Assembly (NCBI GenBank): GCA_016929795.1
Contig: JAFGIA010000135.1
Location: 1 to 23,436, forward strand
Reading direction: 5' to 3'
DNA: 23,436 nt
Source of the DNA: Anaerolineae bacterium
Lineage (GTDB): Bacteria; Chloroflexota; Anaerolineae; JAAYZQ01
This document shows, piece after piece, positions 7,479 to 14,848 of the stretch (position 1 is the stretch's first letter; each line of letters opens with the position of its first letter). The notes beneath the pieces were generated by a model that saw only the letters and a list, made by a program, of their open reading frames with translations, made no database searches and had not been told where the DNA came from. Position numbers and translations under genes: made by a program.

Positions 7479-9527
7479 CTACGGTGCCCACGAGATCCGC
7501 TCGGTGGTCCAGTCATAGTCACCGGCGCCATAGGTGCCACCCAGGTCAAAGAGCTGGCGCTGGTTCCCGCCGTCGGCGTTCATCACCCAGATCGCCCACC
7601 CTCCCCCTCTGTTCGAGACAAAGGCGATCGATTTTCCATCGGGTGACCATGTCGGCAGCCCGTCCTGCGCCCCATTATTCGTCAGCCGCTGCAACCCGCT
7701 GCCATCCATGTTCACGCGGTACACTTCCCAATTCCCGTCCCGCGCCGACATAAAAGCAACCTTCTGGCCATGCCCGGACGGCGCCGTGTCGGTGCCGTTC
7801 CCCGTGATCTTTTGATAATTTCCGCCCCCTGCGCCCACCCAGAACAATCCACACGCGCCCTGATCCACCAAAAAGTCACAGCCATGGTACACCACGCGCC
7901 CGTCTTCCATCCAGTATGGATACTCACCCCGGATCTCTGTCTGGGCCACTCGGATCCAGTCCTGTTGCTTGCCAAACATATCGTGTACCATGCCCAGGCG
8001 GCTGATGCCATCCCCCCACGCCAGCGTCGAATAGGCCACGATCGTTCCATCCGGCGACCACGTCGGGTACGCGTCTTCCGAATAGTTGCTCACCTCGATC
8101 TTTTCGCCGCCGCTCGCGTTCATCCTGACCAGGTGGTCCAAGCTCGGCGCCTCGCCGTTCACCGCCAGCATGGTGCCGTCGCGGCGAAACTGCGGCTGGC
8201 GGAACCCCGTGCCCAGCAGATTGCGCCCTTCCCCGCTAATCTGGCTGACGTACAGATCATACTTGTTCTCAAACCGGTTCCACACCGTAAAAGCGATCTT
8301 GCCCGACAATGCCGACGGTCTGGCCGTGGGGACCACGGTGGGCGCTGGCGTATTCGTGGGCCGCGGCGTCGCCGTCGGCCCGCTCGGCGTCGGCGTGTGT
8401 GTTGGCGTCGCAGTCGCAGCCAGCTCCGTAGCCGTCGGCGTCGCACTCGGCCTCGACGTTTCAGTGGCCGCGGCGACGGGGGGCGAACCCGTCGCCGTCG
8501 TGTCGGGCGTCGCTGGCGTGCCTTGCTGCGCAGAGGTAGCCACCACAATCGGCGTCCACGTCGGCGTCGCCGTCATCTCTGCCGCGGGCACAGCCGCGCC
8601 GGCCGGAATCGTGAGCACCTGCCCGGGGCGAACGAGCGCCACATTCGTAATGCCATTGGCCTCGGCCAGCTCGTCGACAGAGATGCCAAAACGAGCCGCG
8701 ATCTCTGCCAGCGTTTCGCCGGCCTGCACCGCGTAGCCCTGCTCCGCCGCGCCGGGCGTCGCCACTCCTCCTGCGGCCGTGGGTGCTGCCAGCGCCTCGG
8801 TCGCAGTCGCCTGCGGTGTGTTACTGGGCACAGGCGTGCTGCTCGGAACCGGGGTGCGGCTCGGCGTCGGCGTAGTAGTCGGCGTGTAGGTAGATGTCGC
8901 GGGACGGGGCGTATACGTCTCGATCAGCGCGACTTCCGTCGGCATCCCCGGTGCCGGCGTGCCTTCACCCAGGTCGCGCAACACCAACACCCACAGCGAC
9001 ACCCCCCCCGCGACGAGGCAGGCGAGGACGAGAAACGTGGCCAGCGCAGCGCTGATCCGGGGCAGCGCCGGCCGGCGCAGCCTGGGCGCCGGTGTCACCA
9101 CCTCCGCCGTGGCCACCGGCGCGGCTGGCCGCGGCCTGGCCCGCCTGCGCTCCCGCGTCGCGGCGGGCACAGGCGCCACCGCCATCGTCTCGGCCGCATC
9201 CCCTGCTCGGCCGGCGGTGGGTGCCCGTCGCGGGCGCGGCCGATCCGGGCTTGGGATGTCCGGGATAGTCAGCGGCTCCGCCGGCAGACTAACCGTCGCA
9301 GCCAAAAAGTCATCGTCGGTGTGTTGATATGGGTCCGCCGGCACCCAGTTGCGCCCGTCGTGCAGCAGCCAGCGGCCGTCGCGTGCGCCAATCCGCCAGC
9401 GACGGCCTTCAGCGTCCGTCACTTCTAGCTCGGCAACCCTGTCGAGAAACTGATCTTCCGATATCTCACCTCGCTGGAGGCAACCCTCCAGCTCATAGTA
9501 TGCCTCTTTTGCTTCCGCAAAGTGCAT
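7479..9527 (-). CDS. Membrane-anchored LysM and TolB-type beta-propeller protein
   Basis: About 682 aa in a clear order. A cytoplasmic N-terminal domain (about 1-75) with GRRWRIGARDGRWLLHDGRNW is followed by a basic disordered segment and one transmembrane helix (about 160-184). A Thr/Pro linker leads to one LysM domain (about 265-310, YAVQAGETLAEIAARFGIS...LVRPGQVLTIP), a second Thr/Pro linker, and a TolB/PD40-like propeller (about 410-683) with repeats such as YPTWSPDGTIVAYS and LPTWSPDGKSIAFVS. LysM should bind peptidoglycan glycan chains; propellers bind ligands or proteins. ATG 9527 is preferred over TTG 9530 because of the GAGGTGA ribosome site just upstream. It heads an envelope operon with the M23 peptidase. 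A sensor or scaffold role is inferred. Confidence 0.88.
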   Translation of the reverse strand: MHFAEAKEAYYELEGCLQRGEISEDQFLDRVAELEVTDAEGRRWRIGARDGRWLLHDGRNWVPADPYQHTDDDFLAATVSLPAEPLTIPDIPSPDRPRPRRAPTAGRAGDAAETMAVAPVPAATRERRRARPRPAAPVATAEVVTPAPRLRRPALPRISAALATFLVLACLVAGGVSLWVLVLRDLGEGTPAPGMPTEVALIETYTPRPATSTYTPTTTPTPSRTPVPSSTPVPSNTPQATATEALAAPTAAGGVATPGAAEQGYAVQAGETLAEIAARFGISVDELAEANGITNVALVRPGQVLTIPAGAAVPAAEMTATPTWTPIVVATSAQQGTPATPDTTATGSPPVAAATETSRPSATPTATELAATATPTHTPTPSGPTATPRPTNTPAPTVVPTARPSALSGKIAFTVWNRFENKYDLYVSQISGEGRNLLGTGFRQPQFRRDGTMLAVNGEAPSLDHLVRMNASGGEKIEVSNYSEDAYPTWSPDGTIVAYSTLAWGDGISRLGMVHDMFGKQQDWIRVAQTEIRGEYPYWMEDGRVVYHGCDFLVDQGACGLFWVGAGGGNYQKITGNGTDTAPSGHGQKVAFMSARDGNWEVYRVNMDGSGLQRLTNNGAQDGLPTWSPDGKSIAFVSNRGGGWAIWVMNADGGNQRQLFDLGGTYGAGDYDWTTERISWAP

Positions 9528-9565
9528 CAATCACCTCGGCGCTTGCCATGTGGGCGTGCCTGCCG

Positions 9566-9595
9566 ATTATAGCACAAGTTGCACGCCTGCGACAA
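9566..9595 (-). promoter_or_regulatory. Sigma70-like promoter for the LysM/M23/lipoprotein operon
   Basis: Read on the minus strand, TTGTCG (9590-9595) and a perfect TATAAT (9566-9571) are separated by 18 bases. The predicted start near 9559 gives a leader of about 30 nt that includes the GAGGTGA ribosome site. The rest of the gap between 9531 and 9656 shows nothing else convincing. Confidence 0.6.
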
Positions 9596-9656
9596 AACGG
9601 CCAGGCCATAGTGAGCGCAGCGTCAGCGCCCCACCTCCACCCGGCCGCTAGGGGGC

Positions 9657-10796
9657 TTACATGCCCCAGATGGTCTCGACGACGGCAAAGTAGGATCTGA
9701 GCCCCTTTTTCACCCCATCGTCGGTGACGAGCATATTGAGTAATCGCCAGTCGGCGCTCTCAAGCTTTTTCTTGGCCGGGCGCTCCCGGCCCTTCAATCG
9801 CAGCGCCTGCTGAAACATCCTCGCGGCCAGATCTGTATCGCCCTGCATCGCCCACGCGATCCCCGCGAGCACGAAAAGCCGCGGCGTTCCATACGGTGAC
9901 AGGCCGCGCTCCAGCCACTCGAGCGCAGGGACAGGATCTCTCAGGCGCAGCACGGCTTCGACCCACGCGTCATGTCCATATCCAAACGCGTCCGGGTCCA
10001 TCGCCGCCACCTCGCGCCACGCGTCGCGGGCATCGACCGGCCGGGCAGTCGCGTGGGCAATCAATCCCCGCTGAAACCCTGCCTGCAGCTCGTTCTCATC
10101 ACGCGCCACATATTCGAGTGCCTCGGTGTACCTGCCCGCCTCGGTCAGCATCTCGTACACCTCGCGCACCGTCTTTTCGGCCTCGGCATCGTGGCCCACT
10201 GCCTCTTCCCAGGCGCCCGTCGCCTCGTCGATCTGGCCCAGCTCCTTCAACAGCAAAAAACGCTGATACTCGGCCCGGGCCAGAATATCCTCGTCCTCCT
10301 GGGCGCGGCCTGCCTCCAGGGCGCGCTCGATGGCTGCCTGGCTTTCTGCCAGCCGCCCTTCCACGAGCGTCTCGCCGGCCAGGTCCAGCCAGATCCTCAG
10401 ATCCTCTGGATTCGCTTCGGCCAGCGCATACAGCTCAGCCAGGCCCGCATCCACCTCCCCCTTGAGCACCAGCAGCACGGCTTTATTACGCCTCAGCACC
10501 TCGACCCCTTTCGGCTCGCGTGCGATCAACGCTTCTATCTCTTCCAGCGCTTCCGCGAACCGGTTCAACTGGTAGAGTGCGTCGGCCAGTTCGAATTGTG
10601 CTGCATCCCGCATCTCCCCCAGCTCTGGTCGCCGGGCCAGGATGCGCTCTGTCAAGCGGCCCAGCTTGTCTGTCAGCCGCTGGTATAGCTCAATCGCTTC
10701 CTCCATCTCCCCTGCCTGATAGCGCGCCCTGGCACGGTTGAAGAGGCCCTCATAACTGTCGGCCAGCGGCGGTGGCTGTGCTGGTTGCCTATTCAC
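9657..10796 (-). CDS. Tetratricopeptide-repeat (TPR) protein
   Basis: A 379-aa, Ala/Glu/Leu-rich, all-helical protein. Recurrent TPR-like helices are visible, such as LFNRARARYQAGEMEEAIELYQRL, AQFELADALYQLNRFAEALEEIEALIAREP and VLAGIAWAMQGDTDLAARMFQQALRLKG. No signal peptide or membrane helix is seen, so it is probably a cytoplasmic protein-interaction scaffold. The start is GTG 10796, whose GTGA overlaps the TGA of the upstream DedA-family gene, so translation is likely coupled. The C-terminus (LLNMLVTDDGVKKGLRSYFAVVETIWGM) is not TPR-like and is unrecognised. The function beyond scaffolding is unknown, and the pairing with DedA is the only contextual clue. Confidence 0.85.
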   Translation of the reverse strand: MNRQPAQPPPLADSYEGLFNRARARYQAGEMEEAIELYQRLTDKLGRLTERILARRPELGEMRDAAQFELADALYQLNRFAEALEEIEALIAREPKGVEVLRRNKAVLLVLKGEVDAGLAELYALAEANPEDLRIWLDLAGETLVEGRLAESQAAIERALEAGRAQEDEDILARAEYQRFLLLKELGQIDEATGAWEEAVGHDAEAEKTVREVYEMLTEAGRYTEALEYVARDENELQAGFQRGLIAHATARPVDARDAWREVAAMDPDAFGYGHDAWVEAVLRLRDPVPALEWLERGLSPYGTPRLFVLAGIAWAMQGDTDLAARMFQQALRLKGRERPAKKKLESADWRLLNMLVTDDGVKKGLRSYFAVVETIWGM

Positions 10797-11458
10797 GCGC
10801 CGCCCCCTTCCGCATCCACCACGGCAGACCTGTGCTTCCCCTTGCGCACGTGGCGGTAAACGTAATAGGCCACACCAGCGACGAGGACAATCGCAATCGG
10901 GATATCGAATGGGCGCATGATCGCCCTCAGATCCTCCCAGTGCTCACCAAAGTAGAACCCGCCCAGCGCCAGCAGGCCGCACCAGATAAAAGAGCCGATG
11001 AAGGAAAAAATCGTAAAGCGCACAAAATGCATCCGCACCACGCCCGCCGGGAACGAGATAAAAGTGCGCACGATCGGCAGCAGGCGCGAAATGAACGCCG
11101 CCCAGTCGCCCCAGCGCCCGAACCAGCGATCCGCCTTTTCCAGGTCCTCCTCGTGCACCATGATATACCTGCCATACCGCTCGACCAGCGGTCGCCCACC
11201 CCACGCGCCGAGCGCGTACGAAATCACCGAGCCAAGCGTGCAGCCGACGGCGCCCCACAGACCGCCCAGCCACACAGCCTGCCATGCCGATAGGCCGCGC
11301 GCCTGTACCAGCATCCAGCCTGAAAGCGGCATCGTCACTTCACTCGGGATCGGAATATTGGCGCTTTCCAACGCCATGATCACCACCACCCCACCCCATC
11401 CAATCGTCTGGAAAAGGCTCGTGAGGAACTCGACCAGTTGGTGCTCTAACGCTTCCAC
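10793..11458 (-). CDS. DedA/SNARE-associated (VTT-domain) membrane protein
   Basis: This 221-aa integral membrane protein shows the family hallmarks. ESANIPIPSEVTMPLSGW follows the first helix, then GAVGCTLGSVISYALGAWGG, FISRLLPIVRTFISFPAGV with the conserved Arg residues, and FTIFSFIGSFIWCGLLALGGFYFG. Known DedA proteins are linked to phospholipid or undecaprenyl-phosphate flipping and membrane homeostasis; the exact substrate here is open. GTG 11458 is preceded by a strong GGAGGAG ribosome site (around 11467-11473) and by a good promoter. The last four bases overlap the TPR gene downstream. The tail after the last helix is short, basic then Gly-rich. Confidence 0.92.
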   Translation of the reverse strand: MEALEHQLVEFLTSLFQTIGWGGVVVIMALESANIPIPSEVTMPLSGWMLVQARGLSAWQAVWLGGLWGAVGCTLGSVISYALGAWGGRPLVERYGRYIMVHEEDLEKADRWFGRWGDWAAFISRLLPIVRTFISFPAGVVRMHFVRFTIFSFIGSFIWCGLLALGGFYFGEHWEDLRAIMRPFDIPIAIVLVAGVAYYVYRHVRKGKHRSAVVDAEGGGA

Positions 11459-11516
11459 CTATTCACTCCTCCTCGTTACAAAAGCTCGCCCCCTTCACTC
11501 TAGGGGCGGGCGGCCC

Positions 11517-11545
11517 ATTATAGCATTCTGTCACACTGTTGGCAA
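11517..11545 (-). promoter_or_regulatory. Sigma70-like promoter for the DedA-TPR operon
   Basis: On the minus strand TTGCCA (11540-11545) and TATAAT (11517-11522) are 17 bases apart. The predicted leader of about 50 nt contains a possible hairpin (CGCCCC 11487-11492 with GGGGCG 11503-11508) before the ribosome site. It is back to back with the promoter at 11571-11599. Confidence 0.75.
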
Positions 11546-11570
11546 ATCGGCTACTAGAGGCGGAACCATT

Positions 11571-11599
11571 TTGACACATTGCGCCAATTTGAATACAAT
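11571..11599 (+). promoter_or_regulatory. Sigma70-like promoter for the hydro-lyase/dehydrogenase operon
   Basis: TTGACA (11571-11576) and TACAAT (11594-11599) are separated by exactly 17 bases. The predicted start near 11606 leaves a leader of about 47 nt to ATG 11653, which also argues against the in-frame GTG at 11605 as the translation start. Confidence 0.8.
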
Positions 11600-11652
11600 A
11601 CAGCGTGCGGGCCTCCACAGGGGGCCCAGGCACAAAGGGGGTGCACACACAC

Positions 11653-12906
11653 ATGGGCAAGACTTTTGCCGAAAAAATTCTCGCCCGCAAAGCGGGCCTT
11701 TCACAAGTTGTCCCTGGTCAGATTGTCACCGTACGTCCCGACAAGCTTCTCACCCACGACAACACTTCGGCCATTGCCAAGACCTTTCGCAAGATTGGTG
11801 TGCAGCGCGTGGCCGATCCCAACATGAATGTGATCATCCTCGACCACGTCGTGCCGGCAGCCAACGAGACCTACGCCCAGAGCCACAAAGAGACGCGCGA
11901 GTTCGTGCGCCAGCAGGGCATCGACGCCTTTTACGACATCGGCGAGGGCATCTGCCACCAGGTGCTGCCCGAGCATGGCCATGCGCTGCCGGGCATGCTC
12001 ATCGTCGGCAGCGACTCGCACACCCCCAGCCACGGCGCGCTCGGTGCCTTTGCCGCCGGCATTGGCCGCACCGAGGCCGCCGCCGTCATGGCCACCGGCG
12101 AGATCTGGCTGCGCGTGCCCGAGAGCATGCGCATCGTCGTCGACGGCGCCCTGCCCCACCATGTGTCGGCCAAAGACCTGGCGCTGCGCATCATCGGCGA
12201 CATTGGTGCCGATGGGGCAGACTATCGTTCCGTCGAATTCGCCGGCCCTGGCATCGAGGCCATGAGCATCGCCAGCCGTCTCGTGCTATGCAACTTGGCC
12301 GCCGAGATGGGCGCCAAAAACGCCTACGTCGCGCCCGACCACCTCACGCGCCAATGGCTGGCAGGCCGCACCCGCATCGAATACGAGACAATCCTTCCCG
12401 ATCCCGACGCCACCTACGTCGAGGTGCTCCACTACGACCTCTCCACCCTCGCCCCGCAACTGGCCAGGCCCCATCGCGTCGACAACGTCGTGCCCGTCGC
12501 CGAGGCCGCCGGCTTGCCTATCGACCAGGCGCTCATCGGCACCTGCACCAACGGCCGGCTCGAAGACCTGGAGGCGGCTGCCGCCATCCTGCGTGGGCGC
12601 AAGATCGCGCCCTGGGTGCGCCTGCTCGTGCTCCCCGCGTCGCGCGAGGTTTTGCTACAGGCGATAGACGCCGGCCTGATCGCCGACCTCGTCAAGGCCG
12701 GCGCTACACTCCTCAACCCCGGCTGCGGCCCGTGCCTCGGCGCCCATGAAGGGTGCATGGCCCCCGGCGAGCGCACCATCTCGACGGCCAACCGCAACTT
12801 TCGCGGCCGGATGGGCAGCCGCGACGCCGAGATCTACCTCGCCAGCCCGGCCACTGTCGCTGCTTCCGCGCTGGCGGGCGAGATTGCCGATCCGCGTTCC
12901 ATCTAG
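11653..12906 (+). CDS. Aconitase-superfamily hydro-lyase large subunit (LeuC/homoaconitase-like)
   Basis: The large subunit of a two-subunit [4Fe-4S] dehydratase of the 3-isopropylmalate dehydratase/homoaconitase branch. The three cluster cysteines are Cys298 (GTCTNGR) and Cys358 and Cys361 (NPGCGPCLG). GSDSHTPSHGALGAFAAGIG and the closing STANRNFRGRMGS are family signatures. Its 417 aa fit the short archaeal-type LeuC rather than the roughly 470-aa Escherichia coli form. ATG 11653 is chosen because MGKTFAEKIL is the usual family start and an AGGGGG ribosome site lies upstream. The small subunit and a beta-decarboxylating dehydrogenase follow, so the operon performs a hydrate/dehydrate isomerisation followed by oxidative decarboxylation. 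Isopropylmalate, homocitrate, citrate or methylated analogues are all possible substrates. Confidence 0.9.
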   Translation: MGKTFAEKILARKAGLSQVVPGQIVTVRPDKLLTHDNTSAIAKTFRKIGVQRVADPNMNVIILDHVVPAANETYAQSHKETREFVRQQGIDAFYDIGEGICHQVLPEHGHALPGMLIVGSDSHTPSHGALGAFAAGIGRTEAAAVMATGEIWLRVPESMRIVVDGALPHHVSAKDLALRIIGDIGADGADYRSVEFAGPGIEAMSIASRLVLCNLAAEMGAKNAYVAPDHLTRQWLAGRTRIEYETILPDPDATYVEVLHYDLSTLAPQLARPHRVDNVVPVAEAAGLPIDQALIGTCTNGRLEDLEAAAAILRGRKIAPWVRLLVLPASREVLLQAIDAGLIADLVKAGATLLNPGCGPCLGAHEGCMAPGERTISTANRNFRGRMGSRDAEIYLASPATVAASALAGEIADPRSI

Positions 12907-13029
12907 CCCCTCTCTCACACCGTGTGGGCGCCAAGAGACCGGCGGGGGTAGACAGAACCTGGCAGAACCGCACCTTTTGGACCAGCAGGCGGCGCCACTG
13001 CCGCCAGTTGTATATCGTGGAGGAAGAAC

Positions 13030-13539
13030 TTGGAGACCAAGATTACCGGACGCGTATGGAAGTATGGCGATGATGTCAACACCGATGTCATCTTTCCAGG
13101 CAAATATACCTACAGCATCACCGACCGGCAGGAGATGGCACAGCACGCCCTGGAAGATCTGGACCCTGATTTCATCAAGAACGTGCGCCAGGGCGACATC
13201 ATCGTGGCCGGCAAAAACTGGGGCTGCGGCAGCTCGCGTGAGCAGGCCGTCATTGCCCTCAAAGAGGCAGGGGTCGGCGCCATAGTGGCGCGCTCTTTTG
13301 CCCGCATCTACTTTCGCAACTGCATCAACGAAGGCCTGCCCATCGTCACCTGTGATGCGGTGGATGGCATCGAGACAGGCCAAGAGATCACCATCGACTT
13401 TGAGCAGGGGCAGGTGACCACGCCACGGGGCGTGTACACCTTCCCACCGCTGCCGTTGTCAGTGATGGAGATCCTCAACGCCGGCGGGCTCGTAGCCCAC
13501 ATCCAGGCCAAGCTGGGCCTCGCACAGCCGGCAGCGTAA
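13030..13539 (+). CDS. Aconitase-superfamily hydro-lyase small subunit (LeuD-like)
   Basis: The 169-aa swivel-domain partner of the upstream large subunit. GRVWKYGDDVNTDVIFPGKY and the NWGCGSSREQA active-site loop (about 63-73) are diagnostic. The loop following the PGKY strand, which in characterised archaeal-type enzymes helps set substrate choice, reads YTYS (26-29); it is neither of the YLVY-like or YLRT-like forms I associate with isopropylmalate and homoaconitate enzymes. The start is TTG 13030 with GGAGG at 13019-13023. The 123-nt gap upstream contains a small GGCGGC/GCCGCC hairpin (12988-13005) and no gene. The cognate large subunit is certain from context; the chemistry is not. Confidence 0.9.
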   Translation: METKITGRVWKYGDDVNTDVIFPGKYTYSITDRQEMAQHALEDLDPDFIKNVRQGDIIVAGKNWGCGSSREQAVIALKEAGVGAIVARSFARIYFRNCINEGLPIVTCDAVDGIETGQEITIDFEQGQVTTPRGVYTFPPLPLSVMEILNAGGLVAHIQAKLGLAQPAA

Positions 13540-13618
13540 ACAATCGGCCGCTCCGTGCACCACTGCGCGCACCGCGGCCATCCCATTTTGAAACTCGTAC
13601 CAAGGAGGAAATCGAAAC

Positions 13619-14737
13619 GTGGCCAAGTACAAAATCGCACTGATGCCGGGCGACGGCATTGGCAACGACGTCATGGATGCTGCCAGGATCGTACTCGACA
13701 AGATTGCGCTCGACGCCGAATACATCCTGGCCGACATTGGATGGGAATTCTGGCGCACAGAGGGCGAGCCCTTTCCGCAGCGGTCAATTGACATCCTGAA
13801 GCAGACCGACTGCGCGCTCTTTGCCGCCATCACCTCCAAGCCCAAAGAAGAAGCAGAGGCCGAGCTGGTGCCCGAGCTGCAGGGCCAGGGGCTCGTCTAC
13901 CGCAGCCCGATCGTCAGGATGCGCCAGATGTTTGACCTCTATGTCAACCTGCGGCCATGCAAGGCGTACGAGGGCAACCCCCTCAACTTCAAGGAGGACA
14001 TCGACCTGGTGGTATTTCGCGAGAACACCCAGGACCTCTACGCCGGCGTCGAGTTCCATCCCGTGCCTGACGAGGTGCGCCAGGCCCTGGAGAAGCATAG
14101 CAAGAACATGGCCGCCTTCAAAAACACCGACTCGGCCGACATCGCCATGTCGGTGCGCATCCTTACCCGCGAGGGATGCCGCCGCATCGTCCGCCAATCG
14201 TTCGAGTATGCGCAAAAGTTCGGCTACCCCACCGTGACCCTCGTCGAAAAACCCAACGTCATCCGCGAGACGTCAGGACTGATGGTGCGCGAGGCGCGCA
14301 AGATCGCCAGCGAATACCCGGGCATCGACCTGTGGGAGACAAACGTCGACGCCATGGCCATGTGGCTGGTCAAGAACCCCGAAGACTATGGCGTCCTTGT
14401 CTCCAGCAACATGTTCGGCGACATCATCTCCGACCTGGCTGCACAGCTCGTCGGCGGCCTCGGCTTTGGCGCCAGCGGAAACATCGGCGACAACTATGCC
14501 GTGTTTGAGCCGACCCACGGCTCCGCGCCCAAGTACGCCGGCCAATATGTCGTGAACCCCATTGCCATGCTCCTCGCCACCAAGCTGATGCTCAACTGGC
14601 TGGGCGAGACAGAGAAGGGCCACGCCCTGGAACAGGCCATTGCCGGCGTCATCAAAGAGGGCCAGGTGCGCACCTACGACATGGGCGGCGACAGCGGCAC
14701 GCTCGACGTCGCCCGCGCCATCGCCGAGCGCCTGTAG
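13619..14737 (+). CDS. Isocitrate/isopropylmalate-family beta-decarboxylating dehydrogenase
   Basis: A 372-aa NAD(P)-dependent metal-requiring dehydrogenase that oxidises and decarboxylates a (2R,3S)-2-hydroxyacid. PGDGIG (10-15), ENTQDLYAGVEF with Tyr141, VEKPNVIRETSGL with the catalytic Lys, NMFGDIISDLAAQLVGGLG and HGSAPKYAGQ are intact. The substrate-selecting helix is SPIVRMRQMFDLYVNLRPCK (96-115), which differs from classical bacterial isocitrate dehydrogenase and from typical LeuB. Thus isocitrate, homoisocitrate and isopropylmalate remain open. GTG 13619 follows an AAGGAGG ribosome site (13602-13608). It takes the product of the hydro-lyase encoded just upstream. NAD rather than NADP preference is a guess from the family branch. 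Confidence 0.88.
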   Translation: MAKYKIALMPGDGIGNDVMDAARIVLDKIALDAEYILADIGWEFWRTEGEPFPQRSIDILKQTDCALFAAITSKPKEEAEAELVPELQGQGLVYRSPIVRMRQMFDLYVNLRPCKAYEGNPLNFKEDIDLVVFRENTQDLYAGVEFHPVPDEVRQALEKHSKNMAAFKNTDSADIAMSVRILTREGCRRIVRQSFEYAQKFGYPTVTLVEKPNVIRETSGLMVREARKIASEYPGIDLWETNVDAMAMWLVKNPEDYGVLVSSNMFGDIISDLAAQLVGGLGFGASGNIGDNYAVFEPTHGSAPKYAGQYVVNPIAMLLATKLMLNWLGETEKGHALEQAIAGVIKEGQVRTYDMGGDSGTLDVARAIAERL

Positions 14738-14754
14738 ACTCCACGGCACGTAGC

Positions 14755-14832
14755 TTGGTAGACTGGTAGATTGGTAGATTGGTAGATTGGAATGCAATTC
14801 CGCCTACCAATTTACCAATCTACCAATCTACC
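14755..14832. repeat. Inverted array of TGGTAGAT 8-mers (intercistronic hairpin 1)
   Basis: Four and a half TGGTAGAT-type units (14755-14790) are mirrored by ATCTACCA-type units (14803-14832) around the loop AATGCAATTCCG. The arms pair over about 30 bp with three mismatches. It fills the space between the dehydrogenase stop and the ribosome site of the acyl-CoA dehydrogenase gene. A shorter relative is at 16067-16110. Confidence 0.9.
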
Positions 14833-14848
14833 CCTATAGGAGCGGTGC

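Noticed and set aside
7770..9428. 552-codon open frame antisense to the LysM/propeller gene
   Set aside because: Arg-rich low-complexity translation of the Thr/Pro-linker repeats, no ribosome site and no recognisable domain. The minus-strand gene has LysM and propeller motifs.
11605..11652. GTG start giving a 16-residue extension of the hydro-lyase large subunit
   Set aside because: It coincides with the predicted transcription start, has no ribosome site, and adds residues not typical of the family.
12988..13005. GGCGGC/GCCGCC hairpin between the two hydro-lyase subunit genes
   Set aside because: Only 6 bp in very GC-rich DNA and no further signal; likely chance.
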